Positions 1-11,400 of a stretch of 14,287 nt of DNA are shown in pieces. The DNA is from an uncultured archaeon (lineage in GTDB: Archaea; Thermoproteota; Nitrososphaeria; Nitrososphaerales; CALBXV01). The notes below the pieces were generated by a model. That model was not told where the DNA came from, did no database searches, and saw only the letters and a list, made by a program, of their open reading frames with translations. Made by a program: the position numbers and the translations under genes. The stretch covers positions 1 to 14,287 of the forward strand of contig CALBXV010000188.1 of the NCBI GenBank assembly GCA_937890045.1, given 5' to 3'. How positions within the stretch are numbered: the first letter of the stretch is position 1; each line of letters opens with the position of its first letter.

Positions 1-1
1 A

Positions 2-19
2 CACGGAGAACTATACTAA
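2..19 (+). CDS. Possible 3' end of an upstream gene (last 5 codons)
   Basis: Reading from base 2 gives five codons (H-G-E-L-Y) and a TAA at 17-19. The final A of this stop is the A of the next gene's ATG. The same TAATG junction is seen at 880-884 between the next two genes, which is why I think this is the end of a real upstream gene. Too little is present to say what it encodes. Confidence 0.35.
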   Translation, partial: HGELY

Positions 20-882
20 TGAGTAACGGACAGGGTGGATTTTATGGTGGAGTAATGAACCTGATGGGTCAACAGCAGATGTCTCCCGATCGGCTAAGAC
101 AGATGCTTATGGGTGAGGAAGGTAGTGGTGGCGTTGGGGATATATTAAACCAGCAACAGGGTCTATATGGTAGTATGATGGAAGGTAAGATTCCACCATC
201 TTTGCGTATGAATGTGATGTCCGGTGCTCATGACTTAGCTGCAGAACAGTCTAGGAATATAAATCGGACGTTAGGAATGGGAGGAATATCACCGGGTAGT
301 AATTTAGGTGCACAGTTATCTCAAATAAGTGAGAGCAGGATAGGTAATGATGCTACGAAAAACTTGGCAAGTTTAGGCATGGATACTATGAAGATGGGAC
401 AAGAAGGTATGGGAAATGTCCTACAAGCCAGACAGGGACTCAATACTAGTATGGCAGGCTTAGAGAGATCAAATATGGGTGAATCAAACGAATGGGGAGG
501 AGCAATTGGTGGACTTATTGGTGGTGGTATAAAGGATTGGCTTGGTGGAAGAGCAGGCGGAGAACTTGATCCGAGTGGGAACCCCATTCAAACTCGTGGA
601 ATGGATATAATGGGGAAATTAGGAGGCATGTTTGGATTAGGCGGAGCAGGAACTACAGCCACAGGAGCAGGAACTACAGCTGCAGGTGGCGGACTTTCTG
701 GTATGCTAGGAGTACTAGGACCAATCGGTCTTGCTATTGGTGGTGGTAAGCTTTTAGGCGAAGGAATGGATAAGTTTATGCCCGGATATCGTAAAGGGTT
801 AAACAAGTTATCGACAGGAATGTTTGGTGGTAGAGCAAAGAATCTATTCACCCCATGGAAATGGAGATTAGGAGGTAAGTAA
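19..882 (+). CDS. Gly/Met-rich protein, candidate internal virion (ejection) protein
   Basis: A 287-aa protein I do not recognise as a named family. The ATG at 19 follows GGAG at 5-8 with 10 bases between. The N-terminal half (residues 1-150) is rich in Gly, Met and Gln and has no catalytic motif. Residues 155-178 form a Gly-rich hydrophobic patch (GGAIGGLIGGGIKDWLGG). Residues 197-246 are Gly/Ala-rich and hydrophobic and contain a short tandem repeat (GAGTTA twice). The tail is basic and aromatic (PWKWRLGGK). Such low-complexity amphipathic proteins are common among phage internal core or ejection proteins. The position directly upstream of a second such protein and a 3103-aa giant protein supports a similar role here, as inference. 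The stop overlaps the next ATG by one base (TAATG), so translation is probably coupled. A tail or connector component is the main alternative. Confidence 0.85.
   Translation: MSNGQGGFYGGVMNLMGQQQMSPDRLRQMLMGEEGSGGVGDILNQQQGLYGSMMEGKIPPSLRMNVMSGAHDLAAEQSRNINRTLGMGGISPGSNLGAQLSQISESRIGNDATKNLASLGMDTMKMGQEGMGNVLQARQGLNTSMAGLERSNMGESNEWGGAIGGLIGGGIKDWLGGRAGGELDPSGNPIQTRGMDIMGKLGGMFGLGGAGTTATGAGTTAAGGGLSGMLGVLGPIGLAIGGGKLLGEGMDKFMPGYRKGLNKLSTGMFGGRAKNLFTPWKWRLGGK
643..684 (+). repeat. Two-copy 21-bp tandem repeat inside the Gly-rich gene
   Basis: A 17-base unit starting GGAGCAGGAACTACAGC occurs at 643-659 and again at 664-680, with a 21-base period. It is in frame and encodes GAGTTA twice in the hydrophobic Gly-rich part of the 287-aa protein. 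Copy number could vary between relatives without breaking the reading frame. Confidence 0.8.
871..875 (+). promoter_or_regulatory. Strong Shine-Dalgarno for the 527-aa gene
   Basis: GGAGG lies six bases before the ATG at 882, inside the last codons of the upstream gene. It fixes the start at 882 and shows that the two genes are coupled through a TAATG overlap. Confidence 0.85.
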
Positions 883-2465
883 TGGCAAACGGGAGATATA
901 GAATGGACCCATACGCAGCCTTTGCTCAGACTATTAAACCTCAGGGTAGTGGTGGATTAGGAGCAGCTATGGCTGCCTTTAAGAGTGGTCCCTCTGCTAT
1001 GGATAAAAAGACTCAGGCATTAAAAGAAGCACAGTTTATTCAGTCTAAAAAAGCTAGCGATCAGGCTATGGCAATTAACCAAGAGCGGTTTAATCAACAG
1101 AAGCGTGTGATTGCATCAGGTGATATTTTATCAAATCTTGAGAATGATGAGTTTATGACTCTTGGTAATTTACCTACTGGTATTGGTGATGTCTTTGATG
1201 AGAATGCTTTTATGGAGAGTCATTATGGTGTTCTAGGGAAGAAGCAAGAGTTTATGGAGAAGTATAGGCAGAGAGTGGATGACAAGAATAAAGAGCTAGG
1301 ATTAAATATTACTCCTGATCTGGGTAAAGCTGAGGCAATGTATAATCAGTTTACTACAAGAGAAGCAGAGAAGAAACTTGTAGACCTTATGAGAATAAAG
1401 CAAGCTAAGGGTATGACAGCTAAAGAGTTCAATCTCTATCTTAGGGGTGTAGGTAATACTCATGCTGGTTCTAATGCTGTAAATTTTTACTTACAGAATG
1501 TCGATCCTAATTTCAAAGATAGCTGGGCAAAACAAACAGGTTATGTTCATGGTTATGAAACTGGTTGGGAAGATTGGATACCCGGCTATGGTCCGGGTGG
1601 AGAGAGGTCAGGTGGCGCTCCTAAATCAACTACAGGAGAAAAAATAGTAGGGTATGGTGCTCCATTGTTAGCAGTAGCAGGTGCTGCAGAACTAGCTGGA
1701 GCATGGAGTACCCACAATACAAAACAGAAAGCTTTAGATGATGTAAATAAAATTCTAAAGAATAAAAATCTATACCAAAATAACGATCCGAAAAAATCTT
1801 TAAAATCAGGTTGGCAAAACCAACTAACTGAGAAACAAAAGGCCTTACTTGGAAAAGATTATAAAAATATAAAAGGAAAAGCTGGATTAAACAAATGGGC
1901 TACTAGTCAAAAAACTAAGTGGCAGAATATCCGACCAAGTGAATGGGCTAGAAGGTTTTCTGAGACTGGCGTTGGTCAGTCTGTAAAAGAGGCAGGTCGT
2001 GTAGGTTCTGCTAGATTCAGAGGTGCAGGACTTGGTGGTATTGGACGTGGAGTACCCGGAGCTAAAACTGCTATCGGTATAGCAAAAGGAGCCCCCGGTG
2101 CTATTATTCCTTTTGCCCTTCCTTCTGCTGGTCAGGCTGTTGCTGGTGACGAGGGCGAACTAGCAGGTAGAGCTGGAGCTTCTGCTATTTTTGCAAGTCA
2201 GTCATTTAAGAATTTTACAGGGAGACCTCTTGGCTTCTTTAAATTTGCTAAAAAAGTAATGGGTCCAAGGTTAGCTAGGTTTGGGGCAAAAGCTGCAGCT
2301 AGACAAGCTACTGCAGCAGCAGCAGGTGCTGTTGCCGGTGGAGTAGGAGCTATACCAACAAGTATTGGTATGGGGTTACTCAATGCAGGTCTTAGTGTTT
2401 GGGAAGTAAAAAAACTATTTGATGATTACAAAGAGTATCAAAAAACTGGCAAAATAAGTCCTTGA
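882..2465 (+). CDS. 527-aa candidate internal virion (ejection) protein
   Basis: Not recognised as a named family. Residues 40-180 are charged and probably helical (runs of K, E and Q). Residues 220-245 are rich in Gly, Trp and Tyr. Residues 254-275 are a hydrophobic Ala-rich stretch that could enter a membrane. Residues 280-375 are lysine-rich and polar. Residues 376-510 are Gly/Ala-rich, basic and amphipathic, with a hydrophobic Ala run at about 475-490 and another stretch to 507. The end (KKLFDDYKEYQ) is a short charged helix. This mix resembles proteins that leave the phage head and line or cross the host envelope, and the gene lies between a smaller Gly-rich gene and the giant gene. That role is inferred from composition and order only. 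The start at 882 is fixed by the SD at 871-875. The stop (TGA, 2463-2465) is three bases before the giant gene's ATG. Confidence 0.88.
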   Translation: MANGRYRMDPYAAFAQTIKPQGSGGLGAAMAAFKSGPSAMDKKTQALKEAQFIQSKKASDQAMAINQERFNQQKRVIASGDILSNLENDEFMTLGNLPTGIGDVFDENAFMESHYGVLGKKQEFMEKYRQRVDDKNKELGLNITPDLGKAEAMYNQFTTREAEKKLVDLMRIKQAKGMTAKEFNLYLRGVGNTHAGSNAVNFYLQNVDPNFKDSWAKQTGYVHGYETGWEDWIPGYGPGGERSGGAPKSTTGEKIVGYGAPLLAVAGAAELAGAWSTHNTKQKALDDVNKILKNKNLYQNNDPKKSLKSGWQNQLTEKQKALLGKDYKNIKGKAGLNKWATSQKTKWQNIRPSEWARRFSETGVGQSVKEAGRVGSARFRGAGLGGIGRGVPGAKTAIGIAKGAPGAIIPFALPSAGQAVAGDEGELAGRAGASAIFASQSFKNFTGRPLGFFKFAKKVMGPRLARFGAKAAARQATAAAAGAVAGGVGAIPTSIGMGLLNAGLSVWEVKKLFDDYKEYQKTGKISP

Positions 2466-2468
2466 TGC

Positions 2469-5400
2469 ATGGCTTTACTACCTTATGCGCCACCTAGACC
2501 TGAAGAAGAGCAAGAAGAATATAGTGCATCAGCATATCCTTCTTTTAATCCTACTCTAACTTCAGAGCAAACTCAAGAATATATAAAAGAGTACGAGGAG
2601 AATCCTCGTGTCTTTGAGCCTAATATCTTAGAGGTATTAGGTCAGCATGCTACTCATTATAAGGTTCCTTTTGCATATAACGAGGAAGATCAAGAAGCAA
2701 GTATAGGCAGTGTGATCAAGAATATTGGTCAAGGGTTTATGGAGGGATTCACTACTCTCCCCCTTGCCGGTAAGTCTAAGCCTACGAATGAGTGGGAAGC
2801 TATAGGTAGTAACCTTGGTCACTTGGCTGGTTTTGTGGGTTATATACCCGGAGCTAGTTTAGTAACTAAGTTGCCTAGACTAGCAGGTATAGCAAGAGCA
2901 GTAAAAGGTAGGTCCTTACCAATGATTGCTGCTAGGGCTGCTACTGAAAAAGCTGCAAAGATATCTAATAGGGTATTGAATAGTGCCAAGGGAGCTAGGG
3001 CTGCTGCTTCTGGTGATGCTATTTCATTCCTGCAGAAGCCTCTTGTTAAAGACTTGGTAGAAGGGTCATTCCATTTAGGTGTAGCAAGTTCTGTTAGCTC
3101 TGTATGGGGTGGCATTGATGAGATGATGAAATCTTTTATAGGTGGTGCAGAAACTGGACTGGCTTTTAGGGGAATAGGTAACCTTATAAAAGGCTTTGGT
3201 CCTCAAGGTGACAAGGCATTGAGAGCTTTAGCTTCGTCTTTATATACCGGTTTACCTGCTACACAAGCAGGAATGACAACTCCTGAGCAAATATATGAAT
3301 ATGTATTAGGTGCTTACTTTGGTATGAATGAGATGCCTTATCATCGTAGGCAAGGTGGAAAGTTTATACAACAAAAGGTTCTTCGTGGTAAGCATGAGGG
3401 CAAACCATTGGAAGCTATTCCTGGATGGGAGAAGCTTGATACTGTTACTCAGAAGTGGGTAGAGAAACAGCCTGCAGTTGTTGATAGACCATTAGGTTTG
3501 CCTGTAGCTGGTGAAGTTGCTGGTATTTTTTATGATAAGGATACTGGTGAACTCATTACTGATCCTGCACGTATAGAGAGAGGGATGCTTGAACTGGCAG
3601 AGAAAATTGAAACAGGAGAGACTCCCTTTAAAAAATTAGTTGAGACAGATGAGCAGTATGTTAATAAAACTGAGGGTACACATGATTACAGCTCTGAGAA
3701 CCTAGACTTTGAGCCTGTTGATATTATAAAGAATAAGATTAAGTATTATGTGGATGAACACAAAGCTATATATACTGTTGCTGATAAGCCAGATCGAGGT
3801 AAAAGATTAGAAGCTTATCAGAATGTTCAAGGGAAATGGAATGAATTAATAGAAACCTTTAGAGCTAATGAGAAGGAGACAGGAGAAGGATTTATAAAAG
3901 AGAAGGGTGATCATCCAGAGGAGTTTATAAGAAAATATATCACAAAGACATATGGAGTATCCACGGCTGAGGATTATAACTTCTGGAGAAACTGGGGGAA
4001 CAGGCAGTTAAGAGAGGAGTTTGTCCCACAGATGTCAGTCATACAGAGAAACAATGGTAAGTATGATACAATTAACATGGAAGATAATGTTAGTTATGGA
4101 AAGACAGAAAGGATAATAAAAGAAGAAAGAAAATATGTGGAAGATATATGGGAGAGAGCTAATGAGATGTGGGGACGTCCAGTACCCAGAGGCAGAGCTT
4201 ATAAAATATTAGATCATGTTTCTGTTCAGTCAGAAAATATTAGCAAACGAACTGGACAGTATGGTGTCAAAGATTATTCTTTTAAGGAATGGAAAGAAAG
4301 ATTTTCAGATGATCCGCAAGGTGAGGCAGCTTATCTTAGAGAGAAAGCTAAGATGAATAGCTTTAATTATAAGATGCAGGATGCTGAAGGATATTATTAC
4401 TATGGTGGTAAGAGCGATGCACAGAGACAATACTTTCTAAGATATCATCCTGCTTTAATGAATGCTACACCTCAGATGATTAAAGCTAAAGTTAGAGATA
4501 TCGTAAAGGGAGCTGGAGGCGTAAAGTTTCTTAAAGCATTGGAAAAGGATCGGATAGAATTTATAAATACATATGGTGTTAAGAGTGCCAATGTTGAAGG
4601 GCTAACAAAGAAAGAAGCTTCGGATTTATATAACAAAGCATTCTTGTCTAATATTTATTATACCTATGAGATGAATGGTAAAACTATTGAGGCATCAGTA
4701 GGTAAGGTCCAGCCTAAAGATTTTGCTGATGTATTTCCTAGTGCAAATAATAAAGTTGTTGGAAATGCTAAGGCTTTTAATAAGCGTCAACAGATATGGT
4801 TCACATCTGGTATATCTGCTACTAGAAGTTTCATGGAGAAACAGGAAGGCTTGGGAGCAGAAGATGGAACCTTTAGATATATATATGTTAATGACAAGGA
4901 TGGCACTACTTCTAAAGAGTATCAGGCTGCTTTAAAGAAGACAGACCCTGCTTTTAACTGGAAAGAGAGCGAGGACGGTGGTGTAATAGGTCGCTCAGAC
5001 TGGCTAGAAGCCCTTAATAGGGACGCTGGCATCCCAACCGATGGTGGGTTCAATAAAAGCTTTATCGTGTCTCCTAGTGCCAGCCAGGGGGCTTTACTGG
5101 GCAAATATGGGGTACACAGAGCTTCTCCTAAGATAGATGCGTGGATGAAGAAGAATAATGTACACTTTATTATGAATACAAGTAGTGCAAAGCAGGCAGG
5201 GAGAAGGGTAGCACAAGATTATGAGTTAGCAGGAGATGAATTAAAGTTTGGTCCTAAGGGTAAGGATGATGCGGTGATACATCAAATGCCTGTTGGAGAT
5301 GTGAAGACAGTGTACAGTGAGATTGCATCTATAGAAACTAGTCTTAAAGATACAAGAGTACCCAAGCAGTTATTAAGTAACCTTACGCCTTATGCATGGA

Positions 5401-8400
5401 CTAATATTAATACTGAATCCATTAAGGATATGTATGAAGCTATTAATCAAAAGGCTATGATAGGTGAGGCAGAGGCTAATGCATTACTTGAAAGATTTAC
5501 GAATGACCCCATAGCAAATGAAGCAATGATTGAAACTTTGATAGAAAGAATGGATGGTTTTGGTTTACCCAAGTTGTTAGAAGCTATGCATGGGACATCT
5601 AAACCTGAGCAAAAATTTGCTTCGCAAGTGTATGAAAAGATATTAAAAATTAATAGAGAAATAGAAAGTGATAAGGTTCTTGAGGGTGAGATTACTCCAG
5701 ATGAAGCACAAGAATCTATTAGGGAGATGTATGAATTTAATGCTATTCATGAGAGACTTGTACGTTTACTACCTGATAGCCTAGCTTCTCAACTACATAA
5801 GTTTACTAATCCTATTAGAGGAGCTGCCATTAGAAACTTTGTAGTCAACCAAGTTACTAGACCTAAGCTTGGTAATAGTGGGTCTTTTAGATTTCGTATC
5901 TGGGACAAGGAAATGCAACAGCGGACGGACAAGGAGGGCAACACTAGTTTATTAGCTAAGAATGATAATATATTTTTTCTTGATGAGGGTTGGAAAGACT
6001 TAAGGATAAAGACTGACTTTGGGAAGCAGGACTATACCTTGAGTGAGTTGTGGGATGCAGTTAGAAACAAGGAAACTGGTATTCCTCTCGCTAAAGCTAA
6101 AGAAGTATTGAATGCTGTAGTCGTCAGGACTCCTATGGATAGTTTATCAGGTGCACAAGTTCTTGAGTTTAGGGGATTCACAGGAGTTAAAGGAGTTAGT
6201 GGTTTAATGCATCCTAGAAAAACAAGAGCATTGGGTGGTGCTGACTTAGATGGTGATAAGGCTGCTGTATTTTTTGGTGATGAAGTACATGGGATGCGTA
6301 AAGAATGGAAGAAGATGTATAAAGATCAGGCTGATGAGTATGTGCTCAAGAATGGGTCTGAAGCTTCTAATAAAGAAGCTGAGTATAAAGATTTGTTTGC
6401 TGAACCTGACTCCGGTGGAGTGAATGAGGCTATGTCTAATCCAGCGTTGCTGTTTTCTTCTCATAGAAGACAGTTAGCATCAGAGGCTGCAGCACAGGGT
6501 CGTGGTATGTTAGGGATTGCTGTTACTACTAGAGCATCCATTGTTGGTGCACATGCAGCTGTTGCATCTCTACCTGCTAGAGTAGAAAAGGTAGAAGTTG
6601 AACCCGGTCAGACGTTATCAATAAATGTACCCAAGGGACACTATTTATATCAGATACATACGGGATATGGTAAGACAAGATGGGTGACAGCTAAAGCATT
6701 GACTGATGCAAAGTCGTTAGATGCTGGTAGAAAGAGTGCTCGTGCTGCTGTTGCTGTAGGTTCTGATCCTATGGATGAAGCAGGGTTAAAAGGAAGAGGT
6801 GCTTTCTTTGATGGTATGGCAAATCAAGTATTTGAATGGAAAGCTTATCATCCCAAGGTAATAAAAGGGAAGCTTAAATTAGACACGGTGGAGACAAATA
6901 AATTAAATAGTGATGCAGATTATGCGAGAGCACAACGTAGAAAACCTATACAATTATTTCAGGGAGCTAACTCTGCACTGTATGGGAGACACTATCAACA
7001 GAAGAGAAGATATTATTATAATGAAGTACGTGATAGGCTGGATGCAATTACTGACCCCAGCCGAATGCTTATAAGAGATGTAAAAATTAAGGGCAGACCT
7101 ACTAAAAGAATAAGATTATATACTCCGGGATTTGGAGAAGAGAATAGAAATACATTACTTGGTAAGGTAGCTGCTGATGTTAGGCAGTTAGATTATGGAG
7201 ATTCTCTTTTCAATAGAGTAGATAAGCGGGAGTTAGCAAAAATATATGTGCAGCATCAGGCAGATGTTGAAGATGGAAAATATAATTGGCTACAGAAAGC
7301 ATTGAATAGAACTAGTATGAGGATTCCAGAGTCTGATGTTGTGGAAGATATTTTTAGTAGAGGATTACATACTTACGATGGATATAGAAGAGAATTAAAT
7401 ATTGATCGTTGGGATTTAGGTCTTACTCCTGAAACTAATTATACTAAAAGAGCTGCATGGTTGGCAGACTATGTAAAAAAGGGAGAGGATTTTCTTGTTA
7501 ATGATATGTCTGATGTTGTGTCGTTTCGATTAATAAGAAAGTACGCTGATCAAGTAGGAGATCAGAAGAGAGTATTAGAGATACATAAGGAGACAGAGAG
7601 ATTTAAAAGAAAGAGTGATGACTTTTATAGGAAATCAAGAGAGGGTATTACTGCTAAAGGTATTCAAGAAGAGCATAAAGCAAGAGGGGAAGAGATATCA
7701 GAAAAAGAATCTTTAAGATTGTATGAGGCTGAGAGAGATATAGCAAAAGAGGGAGAGAGTCCCATTGCAAATAAAACTAAGCTAGATAATATGATGAAGG
7801 TATATAAGTCAGAGATTTTAAAGACAGCTGCGGAAAGAAATTTATTTGACCAGATGATGTTAGGTACTTTTGAAAGAGGTACGGCAGAAACAGTTAAAAC
7901 CATGAAGAAGACATGGAGCGAGGAAAGCTTAGCAAGTAAACCTGTCCAAGAATATTTAGCAACATTAGAAGAACGAAGTAAACAGACACATCTTTCTAGG
8001 GTAGGTTTCGGTAGCACAGCTGTTTCCGATGCTAGCTTAAAGGAATACTTGAACTCTTATGATAAATTATTTAACAAGACTGCTGTACGTTTAACAGATA
8101 AAGAGATACAAAGGTTAGGGGAAGAGGGACAAGCAGCTGTGGATGTAAAAAGTATTGTTGATGAGAATGGGGACAGAGTAAAGATACAGTCTATCAATAC
8201 TAACAATCTTGACAGAACTGAGCAGAAATATATAGATGAGATTGCACCATTTGAAGGACTTACAAAAGGTAAGCTTAAGAAAGAAGAAGCTGAGTTGGCT
8301 GCAAGTATTATAGATCATATTAGTAATAACTTTGGCAAAGAACTTATTGGAGTAGAATTTAATAAGTTTGTTAGAGGAGTAATGGAGAAAGATATGAATG

Positions 8401-11400
8401 CTATGACCTTTCGTGATTGGAAAGCATTTAATAATTATCTACAAGAAATAAGAGATGGAAGTTTTCTTGCTAGGCACATGGGGACTATGAAGCACCCAGA
8501 AAGATTCCCAGAACTTGCGAAGAGACATCAGTACTTGTTTCCTGAAGCTATTAATAAAGAGTTGATGCGTTATGAAATTAAACGAATAGAAACTATTGGT
8601 ACCTTTAAAGATAAGAGAGGTAACATTGTTACCGGCAAGGTAACTAAGCCTACTCAGATAATTAATGAGATAAGAGATTTATATCATAAGTCTCAAGAGC
8701 GTACATCTGCTGTGTTTGATCAGAATAAAAAACTAATGGAAGATGAGTTAGGTCCTTATCTGTATGGACTAGAGGATGGTTCAGAGTTGTATCGTGTTAG
8801 CGGTGCAATGATGGAGAGGTTTGGAAGAGTTAGAATGGATGATAACTTAAACAAAGCTCCTCTTGGTGGGTATTTAGCAGAGCTAAACAGAGAATTAGCA
8901 GGAGAGCCGGGTAAACATAAGGCTGCTATGTCAGAATATTCTAGGGTATTTAGAGAAGCAATTAAATCCAGTGATTGGCACAACTTAAAAAAGAAAACAT
9001 ATATTGTTAAGCATAAGATAGGGAAGAAGACTGTTACTCAATCTTTGTCTGGCTTTGAAGTAGTCGAAAGGATGATAGAGCAGAGGACTAAGCAGAATGA
9101 AAGGTATCATAAGTGGCTTACAGGTGATAAAGTGTTGGCTGATAAATATCTTGGGGAGCTTGAGTCAGTATTACCGGAGAAGGGGGACAAGGCAGTAGCC
9201 AAGATAAGAATTAAGCAATTAGGAGAGCTAAGGGATACTTTTCTAAAAGATGTTCAGAAGATGTCAAGATTAAATGAAGATATTCCTATGGAACTTGGGA
9301 TAGATAACCTAAGAAAGATTACAAGATACTTACAGATTCATCAGCTTGCACAGGAAGGAAAGCTAGCTAGTTCAGGTTTGGTAAGAGCTTTGGAGACTGT
9401 TCCATCAGAAATTATAGGGACTGGTACTATAAAGTATGAGAGTTATGTCCCCCATATGATGTTTGATCGCAAGGAAGCATCGGAAAGTATGTTAAGGTAT
9501 ATACAATCCATTGCAAAGGACCCCAGGTATGGTGATGATGTAAAGAAGAGAGAGTATGATTTAAAGTCTGCTATTATTAGGTTCAAGCAGCTCACCGGTG
9601 ATTGGGTTAGCAGTGACCAGTTAACTGAGTCTTGGAATGATGTAAGTAAAGTATTGTCTGGTATTGGTAGGGAAAAGAAGGCTCTCTTGGATGAAGGATT
9701 TAATCAGTTCATGAAGAATAGGAGAGTAGGCAATCAGTTTAAGAGGGAAACTCATATTGGTGGGTGGAGCTATGAGCCTCAAGCTTATGAAACTTATGTT
9801 AAAAATATTATTGGTAGTTTTAATAAACAGATAGCTGAGATAGGTGCACGGGATGCTACCTACCAGTTTAGAAAGGATTATATTGAGAAGGGGGTAGATA
9901 AAGAGTTGGTGCATAGATGGGGAGATTATTTAGACCTCTATTCTCAAGAAGCAGGTGGTGCACCGGTTAATATACCTAAGCATATTCTTAATGATCCTTC
10001 TTATGGTGTTAAAGGTACAGCTTATGCTTGGTTTGCTGATAACTTATGGGTCAAAAGAATGAATAGGCTTAGGGAAAAGCTTGGGTTAGATAAGAGAAAA
10101 CGTAAAGGACCTGTTACAATTACTCAGGAAGCTGAGGAAGTTGCTCCTATTGAGTATAAATGGTCAAGGTATGCACCAACTAAAGAGAAATATGAAGTTA
10201 GTACTGCTGGAGATAAAAGATTTAGTGCTTTAAATGCAAGACTTGAAGACGGTAGAACTATAGAAGAACATTATCAGGTAGATGTTAAAGGCTATGCTAG
10301 TATAAAAGAAGGGAAAGGTAAGTCTCCAAAAGATGCTGGTGTAAATTTATATGGAGAATATAAAAAACTTTGGAATAGATGGGCTAAGCAAAATCCTGAT
10401 CTTATAAATGATTTAGCTGGTAAGGCTGCTAATAAAACTTTAACTGATAAATTTGCATCTACCGATGTTTCTCAAGCTAGAGCTTTATCAGAAATATTAA
10501 ATGCACGTGCTCCTAAACCTAAAGCAACTCCTAAAAAAACTATTACTATTTCTGGGGATGTGCCTAAAGAATTAGACACCCTTGACTTTAGTAGCCTGAG
10601 AAAATTTGGACAGCTAGAAGCTAAGTATCAGCTTGCATCATTGCTTGCTCATCCTAAGAGTATGGTAGCTAACCTTTATGGTGGTACAGTACATACATTA
10701 ATTAGTACCGGTTATGAAAACTTTAAGAATGCGAGGAGTATAAAATATTTAAAACTTAAAGTCAATCCAGAGTGGGATAAGATGGAAGATGTATATGACT
10801 GGGTGAAAAGTCATGGAGTTGTTGAAGAGTTCTTGATGTATGAGGCTAATATTAATCCTCAAGTTCAGAGCAAGGCTTGGCAGAGAACAATCAATGAAAC
10901 TGTGAGAGCTTTGAAGAATGATCCTGATATACCTGATAAGAATATTTTAAGAATAGCAAGTAAGAATGGTATTAGTGAGTCAATATTTAATAAGGCTGCA
11001 TGGTTTATGCGTAGACCAGAGCGTACATTAAGACGTGATGCTTTTGTTGCTCATTATCTTAAGGCTAGTGAAAAGTTTGGTGGAATGATCAGTGATTATA
11101 ATAATCCTACCTTAATTGAGATGGCTAAGAAGGGTGTTAAGGGTACGCAGTTCTTGTACAGTGCTCCTTTTAGACCTGCTTTCTCTAGAAGTAATGTTGG
11201 TAAAGTTTATAGTAGGTTTCAAACTTGGGCGTGGAACTCTGTACGTTTTAGAAATGATGTTCTTAGAGAAGCAAAGATACGTGGGTTTAATCCCGGTACT
11301 GATGAGTTTGATCGTTTAAAGAGATTAGCAGTAGCTGATATGTTTATGCTGGGTCTAGCAAATATGTTTCCTTACTCTATATTTGAGGCTGCTCTTCCAT

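Noticed and set aside
588..851. Proline-rich minus-strand frame (and a similar one at 321-587)
   Set aside because: Proline runs arise as the complement of Gly-rich codons of the 287-aa gene; not real genes.
7664..8017. 117-codon minus-strand frame inside the giant gene
   Set aside because: Leu/Ser-rich complement of a charged coding region and without context; the giant frame is uninterrupted on the other strand.
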